NCBI GenBank assembly: GCA_004431415.1
Contig: QPMI01000683.1
Location: 1 to 33,583, forward strand
DNA from: Cyanophora paradoxa
Taxonomy: Eukaryota > Glaucocystophyceae > Cyanophorales > Cyanophoraceae
Direction: 5' to 3'
DNA length: 33,583 nucleotides
The notes under the pieces were generated by a model. The model did no database searches, had not been told where the DNA came from, and was given only the letters and a program-made list of their open reading frames with translations. Position numbers and translations under genes: made by a program. Within the stretch, counting starts at the first letter, position 1. Each line of letters starts with the position of its first letter. Below, piece after piece: positions 1 to 9,762 of the stretch.

Positions 1-423
1 ACCAGCGACTAGTCTGGGGCGGCCGGCAATGTCTTGCTGCCGTGTGCCGCAGAGCACGCACAGCCCGTTTGGGTTCACCTCGCTGTACAGCTCTGGTGCG
101 TCCCGCTTGCGGACCAGGGCCGTCGCCACGGTACCCAGCACCAGTTTCACATGCGTACCCCGGTAGCAGTTGCTTTCCCGGCTCACCCCGACGCGGCGGG
201 GTCCCATCGCCATCTGATCGTACACAGCGCCGTGATCGACCGGCTCCCGCAGCCACTGGCCTGCCTGCGCCTGATTCGACCAGGCGAAGTGCGTATGATG
301 CGCATGCAGCACTGCGGCGTGCCTCCGGGGATCGCCTTCGACCCGCCTCGCGGTTCCGTCCGACCCCTCGATCGTCAGGACCGCCGGCATGCTGAACTCC
401 GGCGGCAGGAAGATGCCCTCATC
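1..423 (-). pseudogene. LINE C-terminal tail, continues off the window
   Basis: After a frameshift near 430 a clean open frame runs to the edge of the window on the minus strand. It begins DEGIFLPPEF and continues through AVLHAHHTHFAWSN and GTVATALVRKRDAPELY to LCVLCGTRQ. The CVLCG element could be the first half of a zinc knuckle of the kind found at the C-terminus of some LINE polyproteins, but the rest is outside the window. There is no independent evidence for a separate gene here. Confidence 0.55.
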
Positions 424-1084
424 GATCTCCGCTGGTCGAGCTCCCTGGCGAGCTTCGCGGCGGCGTCGGCACGGTTGTTCATCTCATCAGTGCCGTGCGC
501 TTTGACCTTGACTAGCTCGATTTCCCGGCTGTGCTCACGCTTCGCCAGGATGGCCCGGAATCTGGACCAAGCGTAGAGCTCGGCGCTGCACGGGTGGCGG
601 ACGTAGTCGCGCGCGTGCTTGTGGTGCGCATTCTGAACGAACTGTTTGTACCACGTGCAGACGTTCTGACTGTCCGTGTGCAGCCGCAGACCTGTAGGCG
701 CGAGCACGTCGGCGACGATCGCCGCCTGGAGCTCTGCCTTGTTGATCTCCTGGAGGCCGCGGAGCCGGCCGTACAGCGTGGACTCCTCTCCTTCCGGATT
801 GAGGGCGCAACATCCGTGCGCGGGCCGGAATCACTATTCCAAACCCCGCTCGGGCATCCGCTGTCTGACCGCCCCCAGGCTCCCGTCCGTCCAGATGTTC
901 AGCTTTCCTTCCGTCTCGGCGTACCGAGCGAGTTGTTCCGTCTCTGCCTTGGGCCACACTTCCAGCAGGTGCTGCAGTACAAGTTTCGGTCCCGCCGTGC
1001 TGCAGATCGCGTGTCCATGTCTTGGGCCCCCGCCCGTGTAGTAAAGGTCGCGCCGTTCCGCAGATTTCGACACGGGCGGGCCTC
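424..1084 (-). pseudogene. LINE RNase H domain, interrupted by a double stop
   Basis: RNase H would degrade the RNA strand of the cDNA hybrid. The frame shows NIWTDGSLG (first catalytic Asp), a later TDSQNVCTW (a second catalytic Asp), and KAHGTDEMNNRADAAAKLA, which carries the His and final Asp of the family. Two consecutive stops (TAG TGA on the minus strand, bases 832-837) split the domain between the first and second strands, and the frame is lost again near 430. The residue set is recognisable, so the domain assignment is firm and the loss of function is visible directly. Confidence 0.82.
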
Positions 1085-2399
1085 GTCCCTCGGCTCCGTG
1101 CTCGGCGCCGCCGCCGCCGCCGCGTCCAAGGCTACGCGCAGGTCCTCCTCGGCCTCGGGGCTCAGCTCCTCGCGGAGGAAACGTGGGTCCTCGTCCTGGA
1201 CCGCCTTCACGCGGGCCTGGCGGAGGAGCTGCTGGCGTCTCTCGTCTTCATTCAGTCCGGGATCGTAGTACTCGAGCGTCATCCGCCCAGCGGCCCCCTT
1301 GCGCCCTCGTCGCGACTTCGTCTCCCGGCTCTCTCCGGCGACTAGATACGTCTCGGGTTCGCCGCCCAAGCTCAAGAGGGTGTCCTCTTCCTCCCACCAA
1401 CCCTCACCGTTTGTCCAAGGGCCGTCGCACTGACTCATTTCCGGGCAGCGTGCCGGGATCGGGTGCTTACACCGCTCGTCGTGGTGCCAGTACATCTTTC
1501 CGGAGCCGGGGACTGCCGTGTACGTTTCCGGGCGCCCCTTCACCTTCTCGTGCCTGCAGTGACCGTCGCACCGGCAGTAGAGTCCGGCTCGCTCCCGTCG
1601 GCTTCGGGGTCCGCGCCGCTCGGTATCGGCACCCAGTGCTCAAGCAGGTATTCGAACGCAACGATGCTGCCCTCCGGCGCCCTCCCTCTGACTACCCGGC
1701 CCACGTAGGGCAATGCAGCTTCATCGTGGAGCGCCTCCGCCTCGAAGACGGCTACGAAAGTCCCCGGCGTCCACTTGACCTTGCGGGCCCCGCCGGGGAG
1801 CGAGGCCATGGCCGACGCGCGCGTGCCCGCCCTTCGCATCGGGTGCCGCAGCTTCTTTCCGTCTACCGTGAGCGCTCCCACCAACTCTCGCCACCACGCA
1901 GGCTCGCTCTGCTGCAGCGTATCCTTGGGGGCCTGCGTCTGCAAGTCTCGCCAGGTGCGCACGGTCTCGCCGTCCGCAGCGGTCACCGCATCCATCGTCA
2001 CTGCGCCCGCCTTGTACAGCGCGGGGCCGCTACTCCAAAGATCGAGCTCGGTATGTGCGTCGCGACGACGTAGCGTCGGTCGAGCCGCTCCGGATCAGGC
2101 CAAGGCGTCGTCCCGGGCATGGTGCGGAACGCCGCGTAGCGCGCGTGGTTCGACACCAGCCTGTACTTACGCCGCTGCATCTGCGGCATGATCGCAGCCA
2201 GGGAGTTCCCGCGGGCCAGTCCGCTGGAGACGGGCGCATTCAGGAACTCGGTCGGGAGCAGCGGCACGCCGAGGTCCTCCTGCAGCGCGCGCACTCGGTG
2301 CCGGACCGCCTGGGCGAGCAGCGAGCCCTCGGTGCGCAGAGGCGGATCTGTGCCTCCGCGATCTGAGCCTCGGCCTGCAGGTGCTCGTCCTTTTTAGGC
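1085..2399 (-). pseudogene. LINE region between RT and RNase H, with Cys/His-rich module
   Basis: Coding character continues here in four successive frames. At about 2290-2400 come an Ala/Glu-rich helix (AEAQIAEAQIRL) and then ALQEDLGVPLLPTEFLN. At about 1540-2290 come WWRELVGALTVDGKKLRHP and KWTPGTFVAVFEAEALHDEA. At about 1430-1590 is a cluster of metal-type residues: YCRCDGHCRHE, then WHHDERCKHPIPARC about 20 residues later. At about 1085-1430 is an acidic stretch with NEDERRQQLLRQARVKAVQDED. The Cys/His spacing resembles a zinc-binding module, but I do not recognise its family. It is assigned to the LINE because it sits between RT and RNase H on the same strand with no gap. Confidence 0.65.
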
Positions 2400-5214
2400 T
2401 GTACCCCCCGTGGCTCCAGATCACGTAATTCGTCGTCGAGGCGGCGAGGTTCGCGTGGTGCTTGACCACCCTTAGCCAGATGCGATCTAGCTCCTGGCAC
2501 TGACCCTCGCTCAGGGTCATGAGCTTCAAGCCGTACGCGATTCGGGCCTGGACTACGGCCTCGACAAGGTAGCAGGCCTCGTTCGTGGTGAGCTTTTTAC
2601 GCTCTATCAGCGCCACGGCTCCTCGCGCCTGATCGCAGATGTACTGCCACTGACGATCCCAGTTCAGGTTCGCGCTCATATGCACCCCGAGGAGCTTGAA
2701 GTGCTCGTGGGGCTGGCGGACGAGCCCGACGGGGGTACCGTTAATCTTCGGCGGGGAGGGCCGCTTCTCCTTCTTCTTCGCGGCAGGGTGGGCCCCCGGT
2801 TTGCTCTCAGTCTCGCGGCGTGCGTTGTTCCACGTGAAGATCGTCTTCTTCGCGTTGACCTCGATATCGTGCAGGCGGAAGAATTCGCCGGCCACGTCGG
2901 CCTGGGCCTGCAGCCCCCGCAGGCTGCCGCTCATCCACTTCGTGTCGTCGGCGTACGCCACGCCGCTGACGCGGGCCCGGGCCGCGCGTTCCGCGGCGTC
3001 TGTCTCTCTCGGGTTCCCCATTACGTACGCTGTACCCGGCTCCTCCGCCGTCTCAGGGTGAGCATATTGCTCTATCGTTTTCGCCACCTTCTTGCCGCAC
3101 TCTCGCTCGTGCTGATCCATCCGCACTTGCGCGCAGAGGAGCGCATCGTAGAAGATCAGCCAGTGCAGCGGCGACTCGACGCCGCCCTGCGGCAGCCCGC
3201 ACTCGAGCTCGAATTCGTCCGAGAGGCCGTGCCCCGAGATCGCCCTGGCCCGACGGCGTCGGAATATGTTCCTGTGGAGCTCGATGTACCCCTCCGGTAC
3301 GCGCAGCCTCCGCATCGAGAGCTCCATGCTCTCCCACGAGACGGAATCGTACGCGCGCCTGATATCCTGCAGCAGGACGTAGACGGGCTTCTTGTACTGC
3401 TTCGCGTCCTCGAGGACTGCGTTAAAGACGTGGAGGGCGTCATCCGTCGAGCAACCAGGTCTGAAGCCGTAGTTGGCGCCCCTCAGGAACCCGTTCTCAT
3501 GTATGGTCCGGGACAGGCGCGCGTTCAGGAGGCCCGTGGTGAGCTTCAGGGCGACCTCCTGGAGGGTGATCGGCCGCAGGTTGTTATCGATGTCTCCGTC
3601 CCATTCCCCTTGCTTCGTGATGCCAAGGATGTTGCCCTGACACACGGCGTCCGGCATGTCCCGCAGGCGGATCGCCTCCGCCACCAGCGAGAGCAGCAGC
3701 TTCCGGCCCCAGTGGACCGGCTCGCCCTCGGCAGCCCCGTCGGGGCCCCCATCCTCCTGTTCGGGGCGGGCGGGGGCCGCGCCCTTTGCCCCTTTGCCCT
3801 CGCCTTCCTCCTTTTTCTTGGGCACTTCCGCCCACAGGAACTTCACCATAGCGTACGAGAAGTTAGACGGCCCTGCCGCCGTGTTCCCCAGCGTCTTAAT
3901 GTACTCTCCGAGCTCCTGTTCGCTCGGCTCGGCCATGTCCCTTGCGTATTTGGCGGGGTCAACGTAGTCTTTCGGCTCGTATTCAAGCCTCCAGAAGTCG
4001 AGCAGCGCCCTCCCTGCGCTGTCCTTCAGCACGCTTTGAGGCAGTGTTTCCACCGTGCCCCCCACTCGGGGTTGCCGGCGCTTGCACCAGGATCGCCAGT
4101 GCTCTTTCAGCAGCCGCTTCACTTCGGCAGGCTCGTTGTAGATCTCGTACGTCTTTCCGTCTCCTGACACCCGAGTGATATGCATGATCGGCCTGTTTCG
4201 GGGCTTCTCTAGGACCGAGGCGATGTAGGAGCCTAGTCGGCGCCCATCCATGAAGTTGTCTAGCCTGTTTTTGAGGGCCTTCTCTATTTCGCCTGCCTGC
4301 AACGCGCGGCGGATCCTCTGCAGATCGTGCCGCGTTCGGTTCTGCCATGTCTTGAGCTCTCTAAAGAAGGTCGCCCAATCTTCTTTCAGCTGCCGCCGGC
4401 GCGCAGCGGCCCAGTCATTGTCAACTTCAGCGTCCGAATTCGAAGTTGAATTCGAAGTCGAATTCGCGATCGGCGACGATGGCCATGGGGGGGAGGACTG
4501 GGACGGGGGGGACGAAGCTGGGGTACCGCCTGCAGCTGGCGGAGATCGAGATCCGCTCGAGCTTTGGGAGTTACGTGCGTCGTCCTGGCTCTGGCTTTGG
4601 GGCCACGAGCCTTGTGCACGAGCCCGCCTTTCAGCCGGCCTCAGCGGGAACGGCCGCAGACCTTCCTTGTCCGTCACGTAGCTCTGCAGCTTTTCTACTG
4701 CCAGGATCGTCTGCTCCGACGGAACCCCGCTGGATTCCTTGTTCCAGGCTGCCAATATGCGGGCGACCTTGGAGTCCACCTTCGCCTGCCACGGCAGGTT
4801 GCGCGGCTTGGTCGGCTTCCCGCCCCGGCGCCTCATGCTTAGATGCTCCTTTGCCACCTCCTGAACAAGTGTGGCGCTCGCAGCGTGGATTCGGGCCAGG
4901 CGGTCGAGGCGCTCCTCCGGCGTTCCCTGGCCGACCGACTCCAGGTCCGACCCCAGTGCTTCCCCGAGCTTTTTGTTAAGCTCTCGCTTCAGCTCATCCT
5001 TCTGCTTCAGCGTCCGCTTCAGGCCGTCTGGGTCGAAGACCGGCGGACCAGGCTTCGGGGTGGGCATCGGTCCCACCGGCGCGATCAGCCCGGCGCGCTC
5101 CAGGTCGAAGTCCGCGAGCACCGGGAAGTGATCCGAGTCGTGTGGCGCATCGACCCAAGTCGGGCAGGCGTGCACGCTGAGGAGCGCCTCATCGAGGGCC
5201 TTCGACACCACCAC
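2400..5214 (-). CDS. LINE reverse transcriptase
   Basis: This long open frame makes the RNA-dependent DNA polymerase used for target-primed reverse transcription. It opens with the end of the endonuclease (SDHFPVLADF), then a Lys/Glu- and Ser-rich linker of about 400 residues. The palm follows: NNLRPITLQEVALK, NYGFRPGCSTDDAL, motif A DIRRAYDSVSW near residue 617, motif B LPQGGVESPLHW near 674, and the catalytic YADD near 754 (bases 2944-2955). The thumb-like part ends at VIWSHGG. All three catalytic aspartates are present. At about 2400 the frame is lost; the open frame continues to 2167 as out-of-frame, Arg/Ala-rich sequence. A short degenerate GAATTCGAAGT tandem in the linker (about 4437-4466) encodes a TSNS run. 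Identity is certain; the boundaries follow from the frameshifts. Confidence 0.93.
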
Positions 5215-6227
5215 CGCATCGATGCGCGCCGCGTGCCAGAGTGCGTCCTTCGGCAGATTCGCGGGGCTTCCTCTTCTGCGTGTTCCGTTCCTTCTGACTC
5301 GACGGCGCCGGCAGGCTGCGGCGGGTCTGCCTCGGCCGCCGGGCCCTGCTTCGCACCGTGCGGTGTGCGGTGCGTAACCTCGCGCGCCGAGCGCCAGGTC
5401 CCATTATCATAATCGTGGGAGTGCTGAAGCGCTGTATCGCGCAGGTCCCATGAATCTGTGAACGTGTTCCACCATTTCCTCTCCGCCGTCCTGCTCGGGA
5501 CCATGGTCCCGTTGCGGATCCGCGACAGTTCGGGGATCGCTACGGAGTTCCAGTCGCCCAGCAGTATCAGGTGCGCGTGCTGCCGAGCGCTGAAGTCGCC
5601 GTGCATCTTTGTCAGCTCCTCGACGATCTTCTCCTGATCCTGGCGGTGCGCAGCCTTGCTCACGGTCGCGGGCATGTACACGCTTGCCACGAATAGCTGG
5701 ATATTCCCCTGGAACCGGAGCTCGAAGCCGATCAGCCGGCCCGGCACTTCGTACTTCTTCGTCAGGTGCTTGACCCACTGCGGCGCCACCCAGAGCGCCG
5801 CGCCGCTTCCCCGCGTACCATCGCCTGACTTCAGCGTGTACAGCAGCTTCCCGTGCGTGATTGCGCCTTCCGGCTGGAGCGGGTCCTCCCCATCCGACCG
5901 AAGCGCGGCTGCCATCTGGGGCCTAGTCATTGACAGCTCTTGCGCTCCCGCAATATCCACGTCCCAGCGCCGGCAGAATTCTTCCATTTGCTGCAGTTTG
6001 GCAGCGTTCGACCCTCTCGTGTTGAAGGTCATCGCTCTAAGGACGCCTTTCATTTTGTCTTTTGCAATGGACGGAGAAGCCCCGATAGAATCCCCGCCTT
6101 CAGGAAACTCGATATCGGGAAAGATGTCTTTTAGCCTGTACTCGGATGCAGGCCTTGCAACTGCAGGCTTTGGAGCCTGTGCTTTCTTGCCCTTCTCTAT
6201 CTTACTTTGGTTCTTCTTTCCTTTCAC
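5085..6227 (-). CDS. LINE endonuclease domain (endonuclease/exonuclease/phosphatase fold)
   Basis: This is the target-nicking endonuclease at the N-terminus of the LINE polyprotein. After a Lys-rich leader, the frame shows hallmarks of the EEP family in order: MTFNTRG (Asn of the first motif, about residue 67), GAQELSM (metal-binding Glu), VYMPA, and LLGDWNS (the GDWN motif). The closing SDHFPVLADF motif, with its catalytic Asp-His, is present but lies in the reverse transcriptase frame at about 5085-5140. A one-base frameshift near 5255 therefore separates the two parts of the domain. Residues after about 320 in this frame (Arg/Ser-rich) are out-of-frame readthrough. There is no ATG at the 5' end of the open frame: GTG at 6227, first ATG at 6053. 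Domain identity is confident; function of this copy is doubtful. Confidence 0.87.
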   Translation of the reverse strand: MKGKKNQSKIEKGKKAQAPKPAVARPASEYRLKDIFPDIEFPEGGDSIGASPSIAKDKMKGVLRAMTFNTRGSNAAKLQQMEEFCRRWDVDIAGAQELSMTRPQMAAALRSDGEDPLQPEGAITHGKLLYTLKSGDGTRGSGAALWVAPQWVKHLTKKYEVPGRLIGFELRFQGNIQLFVASVYMPATVSKAAHRQDQEKIVEELTKMHGDFSARQHAHLILLGDWNSVAIPELSRIRNGTMVPSRTAERKWWNTFTDSWDLRDTALQHSHDYDNGTWRSAREVTHRTPHGAKQGPAAEADPPQPAGAVESEGTEHAEEEAPRICRRTHSGTRRASMRWWCRRPSMRRSSACTPARLGSMRHTTRITSRCSRTSTWSAPG

Positions 6228-6941
6228 TGTGGTCTAGCGACGGGGGCGCTAGTTGGGTCGCAGACACACGCTTGCACATACCGGACTCGCCGGCCTGTAC
6301 ATGTGCTCAGCTTCGGCACTACTCTGGAGACCTGGCATAGCTCGGGCTCTGCAGCTGCGCATGCATTCCCAAAGACATTCAAATTGGCGAGAGCGCTCGA
6401 CGAGTCCAAGGACAGGGTGACCGCAAGCAAGTTCCCGCATGAAGGAAGCTTGTTGGCTGCAGCTGGCCAGAAGAAGGGCGCCAGAAGGGCGGGCGACTGC
6501 GGGAGGAGATCAAATCTGCAGAATTCGATCCCGTCGCGAGAGGGACGGGAATCAGCTCGGAAACCGTCGCATGCATCTTGGAATGATGCTCGGGGTCCGC
6601 ACGCATGCAGGATGCGTTCATTCTCGACCGGGATCGCCGAATTCCCGAGAGGCACCGCCGGCCGAAGCCGCAGACACAACCGGCCGCAGCCGCAAAGAAC
6701 ATCAGGACACATGTGCATGCCCTTGAAGGGCAGCCGGCCGCAGCCGCAGTCGACCTGCGGTGCTCCGGAGCGACGTGCGGCGTTCACGCGCTTTGCCGGA
6801 GGGTTAGCCAACGTGTACATGTGCGTATGCGTACTTCCGCACGCTTCTGCGTGCGCGGGGAGGCGGAGCGGGAAGCGTTCAAACCTTTGTCATCTCTTTG
6901 GGACCTGGATGGCCGAACAGCTAGCCCTAGTGCTCCTAAGA
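6228..6941. other. Spacer between LINE and the two-exon gene
   Basis: No coding frame here looks convincing. The stretch contains three short GC-rich repeats of GGCCGMAGCCGCA near 6661, 6681 and 6732. It may include the 5' untranslated region or promoter of the LINE, whose exact 5' end cannot be placed. Confidence 0.4.
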
Positions 6942-8358
6942 CTATTCCCACGGGTTTCCCGCGGCGGCGGTCGCCTGAAGGCTCAGGAAAGGCTTCCGAC
7001 GGATCGACCTGAAATTCCCGGGGGTCGCGCCGCTCGAGCCCGGGGTCGGGCCGGCGGCGGGTGCCAGGCCCACGAAGAACCGCGCCGCCGCCGGCCAGTC
7101 TGTCACGTCCGGAGCGAGGATCTGGTCGAGAGTGCCGATCAGGCCGCCGCCGAGCGGGGTGTCACACAGTGTGTGAGCCGTTGGGTCCGAAGGCTTGCCA
7201 GCCAGGCACGAGGCAGCGCCCCGAGTTGAGCATCTCGCGCACGACCGACGCCTGCGGGAGCCGCGATCGCTGCTGGAAGGCGCGCGGGAAGGCCGGGTCG
7301 CTGGTGCTTGCGCAGAGGCCGCCCAAGATGAACGGGTGCGAGAGCGTGCCCAGCGCTATCATCTCGAGAGTCGGCTGGTGCGGCATGTGCTTCAGGACGA
7401 GTTCGAGGGTGATGTCGCCGAACTGCTGGCCGTCGGCGAGCGCCGCCATGCGCCGGAAGATGGCAAGGTACGCCTGCGTGAGCTCTCGGCGGCGGTTCGG
7501 TACGTCGCCCTCCGGGCGGCTGGCGTAGATCAGCTCCGTGAGCGTGTTCGTGTCGTGGTAGATCAACTCGAGCGGCGTGCCGGCGCCGGTGGTGGCAGGA
7601 ACCGCCACGACGTGCTCGCTCAGCAGCTCGACGTGCTCGCCGCCGGCGAGCCAGCGGAACTCGCCGTTCTCCAGGACCTCGAAAGCGGCCGTGGGTTGCG
7701 ATTCGGTGCCCTCGGCCGGTTCGCTGTAGCAGAGCGCGTAGAGCCGGCCCTCGGCCGTGTACTCGCCGAGCGACATCGCCTTGCCCGCGATCGGTTTCTC
7801 GTCGGCAGCGAGCCGCGCCGTCGACTCAGGGCCCACGTAGCGGCCGTGCAGGACGTGCTGCATGGACTGGGCCATGAAACGGCGAGGCAGCTGGACGCGC
7901 GTGCGGCGCAGGTGGTTGATGAACGTGTGCAGCGTGCCTGCGGCCGCGAGCAGGAACGTGCGTGAGCCTTCATGCTCTGTGCTCTTGCATGGCACGCAGC
8001 CCCGCCCCGTGTCAGCCTGGTGCGTGCTTGAGGAGTCCGGTGGGCCGAAAGAGCCCCGCGGGCCCGAGACTAGCTCGTGCGGCCCAGAGGCCCATCGGCT
8101 ACGTGCAGAATCGGTTCCTGCAGCCCGGAGGCCAGGAAACCGAGGCCGATCCTCAGTCTGTGGTTGCTCTGACTCCAAATGGTTCTGCTGATCCGCGAGT
8201 TGCGTGCGCGTAGGCGCCGTCCGTTCGCGCCGTGGAGATGCCGGTCGCATGTTGCTCGTGAAAGCACGACCTGCATCCCCATGGGGCGGCGAATCGGGCG
8301 GCGGCGAACCTTGGCTCGCTAGGAAGTACGGCCGCGGTGGCCCCGCGGTGTCACTCAT
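6942..8358 (-). CDS. Uncharacterised protein, predicted two exons
   Basis: Predicted CDS is 8358-7168 joined to 7121-6942 on the minus strand, about 456 residues. The start ATG at 8358 opens a Pro/Ser-rich N-terminal third that is probably disordered. From about residue 130 the protein looks globular, with segments such as TFLLAAAGTLHTFINHL, QLPRRFMAQSMQHVLHGRY, LELIYHDTNTLTELIYASR and ITLELVLKHMPHQPTLEM. The long frame closes at a TGA lying inside a candidate 46-nt intron (GTGTGAC ... CTGAT ... ACCAG). Splicing it keeps phase 0 and continues with ILAPDVTDWPAAARFFVGL to a TAG at 6942. A single frameshift is the alternative. I recognise no domain, and an additional in-frame intron in the N-terminal part cannot be excluded. 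It lies just upstream of the LINE on the same strand but shows no link to it. Confidence 0.55.
7122..7167 (-). other. Predicted 46-nt intron
   Basis: On the minus strand the segment starts GTGTGAC, contains a CTGAT branch-point-like motif and ends ACCAG. It has an in-frame TGA if retained. Both flanks keep the same phase, and the protein reads sensibly on both sides. The donor resembles that of the second intron of the gene at 22188-24752. Confidence 0.45.
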
Positions 8359-9031
8359 CTCGCGACTCCGATTTCAAGCTGCTGCTGCTGGCAATGGTCG
8401 GCAAAAGCCGCGAGAGCCCGAGCCTGCGCTAGCCGGCTCGGGTACACAAAATCTGAGCCCGAAGGGGGCGTACGCAAGCGGCGCCGCGGGGGAAGGCGTC
8501 ACGCTGCCTTCCGCACTCCGCGCGGCCTTGCTCGAAGAAGACAGATTACTCTCACGCTTTGCTGGAGTAATCCACTCTGTCAGCACAAATGAATGCTAAA
8601 ACCCTAACATGATATACCCCGCAAGCTCTTTCCCGGGGAGGGTGGGGGGAGCAATCGGTGGGAGGGTGCGCGTTTGCAAACTCTCCGGGAAATTAAATAC
8701 CCCACACAGCGCCCGCTCAGCTGCAGCCTGGCACTGGGGCGGCAGGCCCCGCGGCCGCTGCTCATTTCTATGTCAACCGCGAATTCGAACGAACTCAAAG
8801 GCGCGACCTGGCAGGACAAGGATTGTGTGCCAACTGCAAATTCTTTTTAGTTTGTTGATCGCTCATACGACCGCGCGCTGACCCGCGCGCGTCGCGCTCC
8901 GATCCTGCGCACGCCCACAGACGGGCACATGACGGACAAGGAAATTGAGCAGCTCGCCCGAGACCATGCAAGGACTTCAGGCGGCGACGAGAGCGTGTGC
9001 ACGCCCTTGGCGCGATTTTACTAGGATCTCG
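8359..9031. other. Intergenic stretch, no supported feature
   Basis: I see no gene or repeat-family sequence here. The base composition near 8600-8720 is mixed, with short purine-rich runs. It could hold the promoter of the minus-strand gene that starts at 8358, but no motif decides this. Confidence 0.4.
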
Positions 9032-9046
9032 TTAGCCCTGCCAATT

Positions 9047-9091
9047 TCGGGCGAAGCCTCTTCGGGCGAAGCCTCTTCGGGCGAAGCCTCT
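9047..9091 (+). repeat. 15-bp minisatellite, three copies
   Basis: TCGGGCGAAGCCTCT occurs three times without a gap. The same motif is present in one or two copies at the starts of other units (15754, 28507, 28560). Its first 14 bases are the exact reverse complement of the motif GAGGCTTCGCCCGA near the unit ends. Confidence 0.9.
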
Positions 9092-9229
9092 TCCGTTGGT
9101 CGATGGTGAACGGCCCCATTTATTTTTTTTCCAGTCGAGTCCGATTGGTCCGAGCCGTTGGTCGATTGGTGAACGGCCCCATTTATTTTTTTTCCAGTCG
9201 AGTCCGATTGGTCCGAGCGTCCAGATTCG

Positions 9230-9400
9230 CAACCTCCGCAATGAAGGCGAACGATTTCGCATGTAACACAGTTGCCCACGGACGTTACATTGACGTGACA
9301 TTTATTTTTGGACTCGAGGTTCCTCTAAGACGACCGCTCTCCCGTGGGCGTCGCGCGAAATCGAATTTCCCTCCAGGATCAATTCCAGTATTTATACCCC
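9230..9400 (+). promoter_or_regulatory. Promoter-like block of the repeat (TATA at 9389-9396)
   Basis: Upstream to downstream the block holds an inverted CCAAT (GATTGGTCC, just before it at about 9208), GACGTTACATTGACGTGACA (CRE-like TGACGT core), and TATTTATA at 9389-9396 followed by CCCCGGGGCTCGATCGCGA. The same order recurs with TATTTATA at 16019, 17320, 20973, 27408, 28710, 30433 and 32356 on plus, and at 19725-19732 on minus. Promoter activity is inferred from motif content and conservation only. Confidence 0.5.
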
Positions 9401-9727
9401 GGGGCTCGATCGCGAGAGTCCAAAAAGTGGGACCCGGTCCCGCGACGAAAGCGCGCCAGGGACGCCCCAGAGCGCTCAGAATAACAGCCAAGAGCGCGCG
9501 CATTGCGGCAAGCTCGATTTCGGCCGCCGCCGACGCTCCAGTCGGAAGAGTCGGCCGAAATCTTGATCCTGCCGGTTCCGGCCGGTCCCGCGACGCATGC
9601 ATTCGATGCGTACTGGCGCGCATAGACATAGCAGGGCCTGCGCACTCCAGATATCCGCTTTTCGGAGCCGGAATAGTGAAGGCAGATGTCCGACAGCAAA
9701 AATTCGATCCTGTTCAATCCTGCACAT

Positions 9728-9762
9728 GTAAGAGTCTGCTAGACCCCTAAAAAAACGATTAG
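9728..9762 (+). repeat. Left terminal inverted repeat
   Basis: The 35 bases are identical to the reverse complement of 15241-15275, including the run of seven A. Just inside, both ends share a GGTACAG motif at slightly different distances (9771 on the left, about 15214 in reverse complement on the right). Confidence 0.95.

Larger units (their letters stand above)
1..6227 (-). mobile_element. Non-LTR retrotransposon (LINE), decayed, 3' end beyond the left edge
   Basis: The minus strand encodes, in transcription order, an AP-like endonuclease, a reverse transcriptase, a Cys/His-rich spacer, an RNase H and a C-terminal tail. This is the architecture of LINEs that carry RNase H, such as the I-like clades. 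Successive parts lie in different frames, with shifts near 5255, 2400, 2360, 2000, 1580, 1085 and 430, and there is a TAG-TGA double stop at 832-837 in the RNase H. The copy is therefore unlikely to be active as assembled. The first open codon at 6227 is GTG, preceded by an in-frame stop; the first in-frame ATG is at 6053. No ORF1 and no target-site duplication can be seen because the 3' end is outside the window. The clade is not resolved. Confidence 0.9.
9032..9726 (+). repeat. Repeat unit 1, left part (interrupted by transposon)
   Basis: This begins with the pre-unit segment TTAGCCCTGCCAATTTCGG, then the 15-bp minisatellite, then the start shared by other copies (GGTGAACGGCCCCATTTATT). The CCAAT-like/CRE-like block, TATA box and the region downstream follow. 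A 60-bp stretch around GGTGAACGGCCCC is duplicated at 9103-9200. The unit stops at 9726 where the 5.55-kb TIR element is inserted and resumes at 15277. Confidence 0.85.

Noticed and set aside
34-576. Plus-strand open frames over the left edge and over the LINE (for example 2680-4167)
   Set aside because: They are antisense to the LINE enzymes, whose catalytic motifs are clear on the minus strand.
6224-6820. 198-codon minus-strand frame overlapping the LINE start
   Set aside because: Cys/Arg-rich composition from small GC repeats, no homology-like segments, and overlap with the LINE 5' end.
8595-8612. AAACCCTAAC as a telomere-repeat remnant
   Set aside because: Only a single unit is present; a telomeric tract needs several tandem copies.
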